A stretch of DNA of 64,000 nt, taken from contig NZ_JH992944.1 in the NCBI RefSeq assembly GCF_000315485.1, positions 682,485 to 746,484 of the forward strand, written 5' to 3'. Shown piece after piece: positions 33,494 through 41,809 of this stretch. The translations under genes were made by a program, and so were the position numbers. A model generated the notes under the pieces. That model worked only from the letters and a program-made list of their open reading frames with translations, was not told where the DNA came from and ran no database searches. Numbering within the stretch: position 1 is the first letter of the stretch; every line of letters starts with the position of its first letter. The DNA is from Bacteroides oleiciplenus YIT 12058. GTDB lineage: Bacteria > Bacteroidota > Bacteroidia > Bacteroidales > Bacteroidaceae.

Positions 33494-35455
33494 TCATTGG
33501 TTACTACGCGCTTCTTCCAGTTCAGTAGAGGCGGCATCCCACTCTTCCATCACGGAGTCGAGTTGTTGTTTCAACTTCTGATGCTGGTCGTAGAGTGCCA
33601 TGTCCGAAGCGCCTTCGGGAGTTGCCATTTTTGCTTCGAGGATGGCAATGGCAGATTCAGTCTGCCCTATCTCCTCTTCACAATCAGCAACACGGCGTTC
33701 CAGTTTCTTGAGCTTCTTATTCAGTTCCTTTTGCTCTTCATAAGAGAGTTTGGCGCCGGAAGACTGCATAACAGCATCGGCACTATCCTTCCCATTGGAG
33801 GGAGAAGCCGAAAGTGTCGGCGCTTTCTGCAACTCATTCAAGCTTTCTATCTGCTTTTTCTGCAAGAAGTCGTAGATGCCGCCGAGGTGTTCTTTCACAA
33901 CACCACCACCAAACTCATATACTTTAGTCGCAAGTCCGTCAAGGAAATCACGGTCGTGGCTGACTAATATCACCGTACCGTCAAATTCGCGGATAGCATC
34001 TTTCAGTACATCCTTCGAGCGCATATCCAAGTGGTTGGTCGGCTCGTCCAGTATCAGGAAGTTCACCGGTTCCAGCAGAAGCTTAATCATTGCCAGACGG
34101 GTACGTTCACCACCTGAAAGTACTTTTACCTTCTTATCGGAAGCCTCGCCACCGAACATGAAAGCACCGAGAATATCACGTATCTTCGTGCGAATATCCC
34201 CCACCGCCACGCGGTCGATGGTGTCAAATACCGTAAGACTTTCATCAAGTAATTGTGCTTGGTTCTGGGCAAAATAACCTATTTGAACATTATGCCCTAA
34301 AGTCAGTTTCCCGCTATAATCCGTGATTTCTTCCATAATGCACTTTACGAGGGTAGATTTACCTTCACCATTCTTGCCTACAAATGCCACTTTCTCACCG
34401 CGGTTAATGGTTAGATTCACATCATGGAAGATGACATGGTCACCATAAGCCTTGGCAACATCCTCACAGATGACAGGATAACTCCCACTTCGACTGCTAC
34501 ATACGAACTTCAGGCGCAGTGCCGAGTTGTCTTCTTCATCCACTTCGATGCGGTCTATCTTTTCCAACTGCTTGATGCGGCTTTGTACCTGCACGGCTTT
34601 CGTAGCCTTATAGCGAAAGCGTTCGATGAAGGCTTCAGTATCTTCTATCTGCTTCTGTTGGTTTTCGTAGGCACGGAGTTGCTGTTCGCGGCGCTCTTTT
34701 CGCAGCACGATGAACTCATCGTATTTCACTTTGTAGTCATAAATCTGTCCACAGGTGATTTCGATGGTGCGTGTAGTGACATTGTTGAGAAAAGCACGGT
34801 CGTGACTTACCAGCACTACCGCATTGGCACGGGTAGAGAGGAAGTTTTCCAGCCATTGGATACTCTCAATGTCAAGGTGATTAGTAGGCTCATCGAGCAA
34901 CAGTACATCAGGACGGCGAAGCAAGAGCTTTGCCAATTCGATACGCATACGCCAACCACCGGAAAATTCACTGGTGGAACGATCGAAGTCCTCACGGCTG
35001 AAACCCAAGCCTTGCAGTGTCCGTTCTATTTCGGCACGGAAATTAGTCCCACCCATCATCAGGAAACGTTCGTTCTCGTGAGTGAAACGATCAATAAGTT
35101 TATGGTAATCCTCGCTATCGTAATCGGTGCGTTCGGCAAGCTGCTGATTCATACGTTCGATATTTGCCTGCATCTCGAAGATGTGTTCGAAAGCAAGTTC
35201 AGCTTCCTGCATTACGGTATGATTATCGCTGAGAATCATTACCTGAGGCAGATAACCGATAGTACATTCACGGGGAACGGCGACAACGCCGGAAGTGGGC
35301 TGTTGCAAGCCAGCCAATATTTTAAGCATGGTAGATTTACCCGCACCATTCTTACCCACCAGGGCGATACGGTCTTTTTTGTTGATAACGTAAGAGACGT
35401 CTTCGAACAAAGGCGTGGCGTTGAATTCCACCTTCAGTCCTTCTACTGATATCAT
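33494..35455 (-). CDS. ABC-F family ATPase
   Basis: The 653-residue soluble protein has two ABC ATPase domains. The first has 'ALVGKNGAGKSTMLKI', 'SEFSGGWRMRIELAKLLL' and 'VLLLDEPTNHLD'; the second has 'AFVGKNGEGKSTLVK', 'VLSGGERTRLAMIKLLL' and 'FLILDEPTNHLD'. A charged linker near 240-280 is typical of ABC-F, and a C-terminal coiled coil (about 565-650) as in Uup is present. No membrane segments are seen. Members act on the ribosome or, like Uup, in DNA-structure tolerance; a resistance role is not implied. Confidence 0.92.
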   Translation of the reverse strand: MISVEGLKVEFNATPLFEDVSYVINKKDRIALVGKNGAGKSTMLKILAGLQQPTSGVVAVPRECTIGYLPQVMILSDNHTVMQEAELAFEHIFEMQANIERMNQQLAERTDYDSEDYHKLIDRFTHENERFLMMGGTNFRAEIERTLQGLGFSREDFDRSTSEFSGGWRMRIELAKLLLRRPDVLLLDEPTNHLDIESIQWLENFLSTRANAVVLVSHDRAFLNNVTTRTIEITCGQIYDYKVKYDEFIVLRKERREQQLRAYENQQKQIEDTEAFIERFRYKATKAVQVQSRIKQLEKIDRIEVDEEDNSALRLKFVCSSRSGSYPVICEDVAKAYGDHVIFHDVNLTINRGEKVAFVGKNGEGKSTLVKCIMEEITDYSGKLTLGHNVQIGYFAQNQAQLLDESLTVFDTIDRVAVGDIRTKIRDILGAFMFGGEASDKKVKVLSGGERTRLAMIKLLLEPVNFLILDEPTNHLDMRSKDVLKDAIREFDGTVILVSHDRDFLDGLATKVYEFGGGVVKEHLGGIYDFLQKKQIESLNELQKAPTLSASPSNGKDSADAVMQSSGAKLSYEEQKELNKKLKKLERRVADCEEEIGQTESAIAILEAKMATPEGASDMALYDQHQKLKQQLDSVMEEWDAASTELEEARSNQ

Positions 35456-35485
35456 AGTGTCAATGAAATTTAGCGTTCAAGACTG

Positions 35486-35519
35486 CAAAGGTAGTGATTT
35501 TCGGCAGTTTGTCTTCAAA
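35486..35519 (-). promoter_or_regulatory. Promoter of the ABC-F/M13 operon
   Basis: On the minus strand, a -33 TTTG (35519-35516) and a perfect -7 TACCTTTG (35493-35486) are 22 bp apart, about 30 bp before the ABC-F start. Confidence 0.65.
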
Positions 35520-35634
35520 TTATAGTCAGAAAGAAGACATCCAATACAACATTTCTGACAGTTGGTTGGTTAAAAGAAGAAGATTCAGAGATATTTTCCG
35601 AAAAAAACGATATCTGCAACTTAACAAATTTCCT

Positions 35635-35642
35635 TATGTTTG
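35635..35642 (+). promoter_or_regulatory. -7 element only 4 bp before the DUF3943 start codon
   Basis: TATGTTTG is a perfect TAnnTTTG match that ends at 35642, and the ATG is at 35647. If used, transcription would begin at or beside the start codon and the mRNA would be leaderless or nearly so. The -33 region is not clear. Confidence 0.5.
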
Positions 35643-35646
35643 CATC

Positions 35647-37125
35647 ATGAAAAAAACACTATTAATTCTGTTCACGCTGCTGATAGCCATAGACTTTGCT
35701 TACTCTCAGCTTGCCATCCGCCGTCGGATAGCCACCCCGAAACCTGCCGACTCACTCGACATCGCTTTCTACGCCCCAAAACATGGACTGCGTGCAGGAA
35801 CCATGGTGTTCGGAATCAATATGGGTGTCTGGGCCTTCGACCGTTATATCCGCAAAGCCGATTTCGCTTACATCAATCTAAATACCATCAAGAACAACAT
35901 CAAGCATGGTTTTGTGTGGGATAATGATGCTATGGGCACCAATATGTTCATGCACCCCTATCACGGCAATCTGTACTACAACTCGGCCCGGTCCAACGGA
36001 TACAATTACTGGCAGTCCGGGCTGTTTGCCTTCGGTGGAAGCTTCATGTGGGAGATGTTTATGGAAAACGAATATCCTTCCACCAATGACATCATAGCCA
36101 CTCCCATCGGAGGTATGGCATTAGGAGAAGTCACTTACCGCATGTCCGACCTTATCCTTGACGATCGGAAAACAGGATGGTCACGTTTTGGACTGGAAGT
36201 TGCCGCATTTGTGGTATCTCCGATGCGCGGACTGACCCGTATTATCAACGGGGACGCATGGAGACGCCGTTCCACTTCGGGCAAACAGTTCGGAGTGCCC
36301 GATGTAAGCATAGAAGTCTCTGCAGGTATACGTACGCTTGAACTGAAAGATGAGATTCTGGACAAGGGTATGGGATTGGCAACCGAAATCAATATCGAGT
36401 ACGGCGACCGCTTCGATGTAAAGGATACGAAACCTTACGATTACTTCTCCATAGAAGCAAATCTGAACTGGCAGGCAGAACAACCCATATTGGGACAGGT
36501 AAATATTATCGGACGCTTGATGGCCAAAGAATTAGTAAACAACCGGAAGCATTATTTGAGCCTGGGACTGTACCAACATTTTGACTACTATGATTCGGAT
36601 ACAATATCAGCTGTTTCAGCAAAGGTACCTTATAAATTCTGTACTCCTGCCTCGGTAGGTGGCGGACTTATCTACAAAAGGAATCTGAAAAGAAACTGGG
36701 CAATAGACGGTTATGCTTATTTGAATGCCATATTACTGGGTGGTGCGCTCAGCGACTATTACAAAGTAGACGAGCGCATCTATAACCTGGCAAGCGGCTA
36801 CAGCAGTAAACTCAACTTTAATTTCACTTATAAAGACCGTTTCTCAATAACTACCATCTACGAACTCTATCACCTGTTCACTTGGAAGGGATATTCCAAA
36901 GATATAGACTGGAATCATGCAGACCCGAAAACACTAAATGCCCAGGGCGATAAATCACGGGCTATCCTCCATGCTGTGGGGATTCGTCTGGATGCGAGGT
37001 TGCGGAAACAACTCTATCTGACAGGTACATTTATGAACTACACACGTGATACGAAATACAAGTATTACGACAATGTATTTTCTAACACCTCAGAAGGACG
37101 CATCATGCTGACTTATAAATACTGA
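35647..37125 (+). CDS. DUF3943-type predicted outer-membrane protein
   Basis: The 492-residue protein starts at the ATG at 35647, which gives a signal peptide ('LLILFTLLIAIDFAYS'). The first half matches the DUF3943 pattern: 'GTNMFMHPYHGNLYYNSARS', 'GFVWDNDAMG', 'PIGGMALGEVTYRMSD', 'VSPMRGLTRIINGDAW'. The second half has alternating aromatic beta strands and ends in 'GRIMLTYKY', as expected of a barrel. The function of the family is unknown. A weak hairpin (37117-37139) overlaps the stop and may end the transcript before the HprK-like cassette. Confidence 0.78.
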   Translation: MKKTLLILFTLLIAIDFAYSQLAIRRRIATPKPADSLDIAFYAPKHGLRAGTMVFGINMGVWAFDRYIRKADFAYINLNTIKNNIKHGFVWDNDAMGTNMFMHPYHGNLYYNSARSNGYNYWQSGLFAFGGSFMWEMFMENEYPSTNDIIATPIGGMALGEVTYRMSDLILDDRKTGWSRFGLEVAAFVVSPMRGLTRIINGDAWRRRSTSGKQFGVPDVSIEVSAGIRTLELKDEILDKGMGLATEINIEYGDRFDVKDTKPYDYFSIEANLNWQAEQPILGQVNIIGRLMAKELVNNRKHYLSLGLYQHFDYYDSDTISAVSAKVPYKFCTPASVGGGLIYKRNLKRNWAIDGYAYLNAILLGGALSDYYKVDERIYNLASGYSSKLNFNFTYKDRFSITTIYELYHLFTWKGYSKDIDWNHADPKTLNAQGDKSRAILHAVGIRLDARLRKQLYLTGTFMNYTRDTKYKYYDNVFSNTSEGRIMLTYKY

Positions 37126-37224
37126 GTAATGGAGTATTTTATCTGTTCAAACTGAGAATCGAGGCATAGTAATAGACAACAGATGTAGAGATATAACTTT
37201 CTGATGAATTATCCTTCCGGCAGC

Positions 37225-37256
37225 TTTGGTAAATTAGAAGAATACATCTACCTTTA
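37225..37256 (+). promoter_or_regulatory. Promoter of the HprK/S26/PqqD/ABC cassette
   Basis: A -33 TTTG (37225-37228) and a -7 TACCTTTA (37249-37256, one mismatch) are 20 bp apart. Transcription from about 37263 would leave a leader near 38 bases and would exclude the 82-codon frame beginning at 37204 as a precursor gene. Confidence 0.6.
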
Positions 37257-37300
37257 CGTCGTACATAACAAACAGCAACCCAATTACTATACAAAAAAGA

Positions 37301-38221
37301 ATGAAAGAGGAACGCAATGTGCAACTATTCCGGGTAGGTCCCTGCCTGTTCGGCACTTCATCTTCTATTCCGGACTGGAAGTCAGAGAAACTTATTCCTT
37401 CTCTGAGTCACTTCCTGCTATCGGAGAAAGAATCTCTGGAAAGCAAGAATAAGATAATATTCTCGCTCAACATTAAACCGGAAAAAGACATCAACGAGGA
37501 AGATTATTCGCAATACCACCAGCTCGTAGAATTCGAGTGGGAAGGCGCTACATGCAGAATCAGCGCAATGTCCGGCACCGATTCATATCTCATCACCATC
37601 CTTGCACCAAACGACACAAAAGAGTATTCAGCTTATTTCCACTCCGGCTTTGCCACAGGCACATTGTCTCTTCACGCAACGAAAGCAGATGCATTCGTAC
37701 TCAACAATATACTGATGATGGTATATGCCTTCAAGACTGCCTGCATCGATACCGTACTGATGCATGCTTCCGTCATCAAGAAAGATGGAAAAGGTTACCT
37801 CTTCTTGGGAAAAAGCGGAACAGGAAAGAGTACGCACACCCGGCTGTGGCTGGAAAATATTCCCGGTTGCGAGCTGCTGAATGATGATAACCCTATCGTG
37901 CACTTTAATAAGGAAACCGGAGAAGCCATCGTATACGGCTCGCCCTGGAGTGGAAAGACGCCTTGCTACAAGAACGATTCTGTTCTGGTAGGCGCATTCG
38001 TCCGCTTGGAACAGGCACCGGAGAATATCATAAAGAAAGAAGGAGCAGCACGTGCATTTGCCTCCCTGTTACCCTCTTGTTCCTGCCTAAAAGCAGCGGA
38101 AGAACTGAACAATGGCGTTATAGAGACCGTGAAACTTCTTGCCGCCAACCTGCCGGTCTACCATCTGAAATGCCTGCCCGACAAGGCAGCAGCCGAACTA
38201 AGTTTCAACACCATCAAGTAA
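37301..38221 (+). CDS. HprK-like kinase of a PqqD-linked cassette
   Basis: The 306-residue protein resembles the kinase half of HPr kinase, not the whole enzyme. It has a Walker A loop 'GKSGTGKST' (170-178), a preceding 'LMHASVIKKDGKGYLFLG' strand region, an acidic 'LLNDDNP' motif (192-198) and 'GSPWSGKT' (213-220). HprK-like proteins in lasso-peptide loci phosphorylate the precursor C-terminus (for example paeninodin), and related forms adjoin PqqD genes in many genomes. The substrate here is unknown. It opens a four-gene run whose spacings are 4, 20 and 52 bp. Confidence 0.75.
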   Translation: MKEERNVQLFRVGPCLFGTSSSIPDWKSEKLIPSLSHFLLSEKESLESKNKIIFSLNIKPEKDINEEDYSQYHQLVEFEWEGATCRISAMSGTDSYLITILAPNDTKEYSAYFHSGFATGTLSLHATKADAFVLNNILMMVYAFKTACIDTVLMHASVIKKDGKGYLFLGKSGTGKSTHTRLWLENIPGCELLNDDNPIVHFNKETGEAIVYGSPWSGKTPCYKNDSVLVGAFVRLEQAPENIIKKEGAARAFASLLPSCSCLKAAEELNNGVIETVKLLAANLPVYHLKCLPDKAAAELSFNTIK

Positions 38222-38225
38222 ACAA

Positions 38226-38681
38226 ATGATAAACAACGAACAAAAAAGAATCATCCCCAACGAGGTATTACTCCCTGAAGTGGCACGCCTCATCAGCGAA
38301 GGACACACGGTGACGTTAATCATACGTGGCAACAGTATGAATCCCTTTCTTGTGGACCGCCGCGACCGCATCGTCGTAGGTCCCTTCACTGAAACAGACT
38401 TGCAACGGGGTGCTGTTGTCCTGGCAAGGGAAAGTCTGGGGCGCATCGTCTTCCACCGTATCATCCGCCGCAACGGACAGGAATTGACACTCCTGGGCGA
38501 CGGCAACCTGAAAGTAACCGAACAGGCCAACGTAGCAGACGTCATGGGAATCATGATTACCGCCATCCGCAAAGACAAAGAATATCCTTGCAGCGGACGA
38601 ACCTGGCAGCGATACTCCTTCTGGTGGATGAAGTTGATGCCCATAAGACGCTGGTTGCTGGCTATATTCAGAAGAATCTAA
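38226..38681 (+). CDS. S24/S26-family peptidase, S26B (SipW/Sec11) type active site
   Basis: The 151-residue protein has 'IRGNSMNPFL' with the presumed nucleophile Ser37, 'RGAVVLARE', and 'IVFHRII' with His77 where SipW/Sec11 enzymes carry the general-base His, then 'LLGDGNLKVTE'. This Ser-His dyad differs from the Ser-Lys dyad of ordinary bacterial LepB. There is no N-terminal membrane anchor; the only hydrophobic stretch is near the end ('YSFWWMKLMPIRRWLLAIF'). It could cut leader peptides of the cassette's substrate. Cytoplasmic or membrane-edge placement is inferred. Confidence 0.75.
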   Translation: MINNEQKRIIPNEVLLPEVARLISEGHTVTLIIRGNSMNPFLVDRRDRIVVGPFTETDLQRGAVVLARESLGRIVFHRIIRRNGQELTLLGDGNLKVTEQANVADVMGIMITAIRKDKEYPCSGRTWQRYSFWWMKLMPIRRWLLAIFRRI

Positions 38682-38701
38682 CATTAATAAATATACCATC
38701 C

Positions 38702-38968
38702 ATGAAAATCAAGAAAGGCTTTACCCTCCACCAAGTCGGCGACGAATACATCATCATGCAGAGCGGCACCGGCAATGTAGATTTCAGTAACATCATCAGT
38801 CTGAATCCCACAGCCGCCCGACTATGGAAAAGCGTAGAAGGAAAAGAGTTCGATGTCAAAATGCTCACCATCTACCTCACGGAACACTACGAAGTGGAAG
38901 CCGACACCGCCGCATGCGATGCCCGCCAAGTAATAAAGGACTGGTTGAAAGCCGGAATCATAGAATAA
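38702..38968 (+). CDS. PqqD-like peptide-recognition protein
   Basis: The 88-residue protein starts at the ATG at 38702. It matches PqqD/RRE-type proteins: 'GFTLHQVGDEYIIMQSG', 'IISLNPTAARLWKSVEGKEF' and a helical end 'ARQVIKDWLKAGIIE'. PqqD-like domains bind the leader of ribosomally made peptides and pass them to modifying enzymes. Here it sits between the S26B-type peptidase and the ABC exporter, so its partner peptide is the missing piece. No 4-Cys radical-SAM gene is adjacent. Confidence 0.85.
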   Translation: MKIKKGFTLHQVGDEYIIMQSGTGNVDFSNIISLNPTAARLWKSVEGKEFDVKMLTIYLTEHYEVEADTAACDARQVIKDWLKAGIIE

Positions 38969-39020
38969 GGAGATGCTACACACTTTTTCCGTGCAGCAAA
39001 TCATACTAAAAAGATAAAGC

Positions 39021-40703
39021 ATGAAGACAGCGCAGCTAAAATACATCTGGGAAGTCTCCCACGGACAACGGGGATGTATCCTCCTCTCCTGTTTCACCGG
39101 AATTATCGGTGTAGCTGTCTCTCTTGCATTTATCTACGCCTCCAAAATTGTCATTGACATTGCTACAGATGCCGCAACCGGAAGCCTGACTCATGCCGCC
39201 ATCCTCACCATCGCCCTACTGATAGCACAGCTCCTTTGCAGTGCCGCTGACACCTGGCTCAGTGCTCGTATGCAGGTAGAAGCCGGAAATGCCTTGCGCC
39301 ACCGTCTTTTCTCCCGACTGCTGCAAAGCCGCTGGAACGAACTGGAACGTTTCCACACCGGAGACATCGTAAACCGGGTGGAGCAGGACACTGCCGCCAT
39401 CGTAGGATTACTGACCGGAACTATTCCCGCTTTCATTGTCACCGTTGTCCAGTTGCTGGCAGCATTCATCTTCTTCTGTCTGCTCGACCCATCCCTGCCG
39501 TGGGTAGTTGTAGGAATCCTACCTATCTTCCTTTTGGGCAGCCGTTTCTACATGAAACGCATGCACCGCTATACCCGGGAAATCCGGCAAAGTGACAGCC
39601 GTATTCAGTCCGTCATCCAAGAGAGCCTGCAACACCGCACCGTTATCAAAACACTGGAACAGGGTGAACGGCATATCGATAAACTGGATGACTTGCAAGA
39701 TGCACTCCGCAGCCAAGTATTCGGACGCACGCGCTTTTCATTGTCAGCACGCACACTGGTCGCTTTCGCATTCTCCGGCGGCTATCTCACCGCTTTTCTT
39801 TGGGGAGCCGCCCGCCTTAGCACAGGCAGCATCACCTTCGGAACGATGACCGCTTTCCTGCAATTAGTAGGCAAAGTGCAACGCCCTGCCCTCGACCTTT
39901 CACGCCTGCTACCCTCGTTTATCAACGCGCTTACTGCCGTGGAGCGATTAATGGAGTTGGAAGAACTGCCTGTCGAAACGACTGGAGAATCGGAGTTCTT
40001 TGTAAAAACTCCGGATTTGCAACTAAAGGATATTACTTTCAGTTATTCACCCGGAGACCGCCCGATATTGAATCATTTCTCCTGCAACTTCCCCGCCGGA
40101 AGTTGTACCGCTGTTTTAGGTGAGACGGGCGCCGGTAAGACCACTCTTATCCGTCTGTTACTCGCCCTCACCACCCCGCAAGAAGGAAGCATCACACTCA
40201 TGGGCGAAAGACTTTTAGTCCCTACAGGCAACCATAACTCTTCATCCGCCAACACAGCTCTACCCGAACTCTCAACTATCGAAATCTCCCCACAAACACG
40301 TGCCAACTTCGTCTATGTCCCCCAAGGAAATACCCTTTTCAGTGGTACTATCCGTGACAATCTCCTCATGGGTAATCCTCACGCCACGGCAACCGAGATG
40401 CTCCAGTCGCTCCGTACCGCCTGTGCCGACTTTGTCTTTTCCCTTCCGCAAAGCATTGATACCAGCCTCAACGAACAAGGTGGCGGCCTCAGCGAAGGAC
40501 AAGCACAGCGCATTGCCATTGCCCGCGCACTCCTCCGCCCGGGACATATCTTGTTATTAGACGAAGCCACCTCCGCCCTCGACCCCGAAACCGAGCGGCA
40601 ATTAATAAAAAACCTGCGCAAAGACTGTACAGGTAAAACCTTTATCTTCATCACACACCATCCTGCCGTAGCCGAGGCCTGCGAAGCAAGCATACGACTT
40701 TAA
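39021..40703 (+). CDS. ABC exporter, transmembrane and ATPase domains fused
   Basis: The 560-residue half-transporter has an exporter membrane domain with about six helices (1-320) and an ATPase domain: Walker A 'LGETGAGKTTLIRL', Q-loop 'VYVPQGNTLFSG', signature 'GLSEGQAQRIAIARALL', Walker B 'HILLLDEATSALD' and 'FITHH'. There is no N-terminal C39 peptidase domain, so any leader removal must be done by another protein, perhaps the S26B-type neighbour. An unusual insert of about 35 residues rich in Ser/Asn lies between Walker A and the Q-loop. It closes the cassette before a terminator. Confidence 0.9.
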   Translation: MKTAQLKYIWEVSHGQRGCILLSCFTGIIGVAVSLAFIYASKIVIDIATDAATGSLTHAAILTIALLIAQLLCSAADTWLSARMQVEAGNALRHRLFSRLLQSRWNELERFHTGDIVNRVEQDTAAIVGLLTGTIPAFIVTVVQLLAAFIFFCLLDPSLPWVVVGILPIFLLGSRFYMKRMHRYTREIRQSDSRIQSVIQESLQHRTVIKTLEQGERHIDKLDDLQDALRSQVFGRTRFSLSARTLVAFAFSGGYLTAFLWGAARLSTGSITFGTMTAFLQLVGKVQRPALDLSRLLPSFINALTAVERLMELEELPVETTGESEFFVKTPDLQLKDITFSYSPGDRPILNHFSCNFPAGSCTAVLGETGAGKTTLIRLLLALTTPQEGSITLMGERLLVPTGNHNSSSANTALPELSTIEISPQTRANFVYVPQGNTLFSGTIRDNLLMGNPHATATEMLQSLRTACADFVFSLPQSIDTSLNEQGGGLSEGQAQRIAIARALLRPGHILLLDEATSALDPETERQLIKNLRKDCTGKTFIFITHHPAVAEACEASIRL

Positions 40704-40734
40704 AAAAGGGAACCATCTCACGATGACTCCCTTT
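40704..40734. terminator. Bidirectional terminator after the ABC exporter
   Basis: AAAGGGA (40705-40711) pairs with TCCCTTT (40728-40734), with extra CAT/ATG pairing inside. The minus strand continues into TTTTTT, so it also ends the converging nucleotidyltransferase transcript. Confidence 0.7.
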
Positions 40735-40773
40735 CATTCCTAATTTTAAATTGCTTTCGCAAAGTCTCCACGC

Positions 40774-41685
40774 TTAGAATAGCTTGGCAGGATATTCTCC
40801 TGCGTCCACTAAAGCCTGGATTTTATCTACAACACTCTGGCGGTCTTCAGGATAAGTCACGCCGAACCATTTACTTGTAGTGTCAAGAACTTCACATGTA
40901 GCAGTGCCGTCCTGAATCAATTTATCCACCATCAACGGGATGAAGAATTCACTCTTTAGGTTCTCCATATTCTTCGGATCACTCAGGAAGCCCTTGAAGA
41001 ACTCACAGCTGTAACCGAAGTAATCGGGAGTGAAGCCCCAGAAGTTCATACTTACCGGAGTCGTTTCGGGAGTAGCTACCCACTCGCCATTGTCATCCAT
41101 ATATTTCACTTCACCATCCATAGGCTGAATCTTGGTGCGTTCCACAACAGAAGTCAACAAACCGTTGGCATCCGTGCCGCAAAGGCCACGAGATACGGTG
41201 CCGCTTTCACTCAAAGTATTGCCAATACGGAAACCTACCATAGAATACACATTCTTTGAACCTTCCGGCAGTGCAGAAAGGAATTTACCCATTACCTGGA
41301 AAGAGTCACGACCATAAAAGTCATCACAGTTGATTACTGCAAACGGTTCTTTAATTACATTGGCACCCATCATTACAGCATGATTCGTTCCCCAGGGTTT
41401 GGTACGACCTTCGGGACAAGTGAAGCCTTCGGGTAGGTCGTCAATAGACTGGAATACCAGTTCGCACGGAATGTGACCTTCGTATTTGGAGATGATTTTA
41501 TCACGGAAGTCATTCTCAAAATCCTTACGGATAACGAAAACAAGCTTACCGAATCCAGCGTTAATGGCATCATAAATAGAATAATCCATAATAGTCTCGC
41601 CATTCGGCCCCAGTCCGTCCAATTGCTTCAAGCCACCATAACGGCTGCCCATACCGGCCGCCAATAAGAATAAAGTTGGTTTCAT
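40774..41685 (-). CDS. Sugar-phosphate nucleotidyltransferase family protein
   Basis: The 303-residue protein begins with the nucleotidyltransferase signature 'FLLAAGMGSRYGGLKQLD', followed by 'GETIMDYSIYDAINAGF', 'RTKPWGTNHAVMMG' and 'AVINCDDFYG' (metal-binding DD). These enzymes join NTPs to sugar phosphates or similar alcohol phosphates. The family member here has no close named relative known to me; UTP-glucose-1-phosphate uridylyltransferase labels in databases would be loose. It is transcribed alone. Confidence 0.85.
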   Translation of the reverse strand: MKPTLFLLAAGMGSRYGGLKQLDGLGPNGETIMDYSIYDAINAGFGKLVFVIRKDFENDFRDKIISKYEGHIPCELVFQSIDDLPEGFTCPEGRTKPWGTNHAVMMGANVIKEPFAVINCDDFYGRDSFQVMGKFLSALPEGSKNVYSMVGFRIGNTLSESGTVSRGLCGTDANGLLTSVVERTKIQPMDGEVKYMDDNGEWVATPETTPVSMNFWGFTPDYFGYSCEFFKGFLSDPKNMENLKSEFFIPLMVDKLIQDGTATCEVLDTTSKWFGVTYPEDRQSVVDKIQALVDAGEYPAKLF

Positions 41686-41734
41686 ATTAGTTATTATTAA
41701 AAATAGGTTAGTGTATCACTGTTGATTACGCTGG

Positions 41735-41766
41735 CAAAATTACAAAAAATATAGTCAACAAAGGTA
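41735..41766 (-). promoter_or_regulatory. Two -7 elements before the nucleotidyltransferase gene
   Basis: On the minus strand TAATTTTG (41742-41735) and TACCTTTG (41766-41759) both match TAnnTTTG exactly. The upstream TTTG (41762-41759) also lies 16 bp before the first, so it could act as its -33. Either would give a leader of 40-70 bases. Confidence 0.55.
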
Positions 41767-41809
41767 GACAATTAGTTCATAATTTAGCTCTATTGTACAA
41801 AACTTACCA

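Noticed and set aside
37204..37452. 82-codon frame just before and overlapping the HprK-like gene, considered as a RiPP precursor
   Set aside because: Its start lies upstream of the predicted transcript start (about 37263), it overlaps the kinase gene out of frame, and it lacks a leader/core layout.
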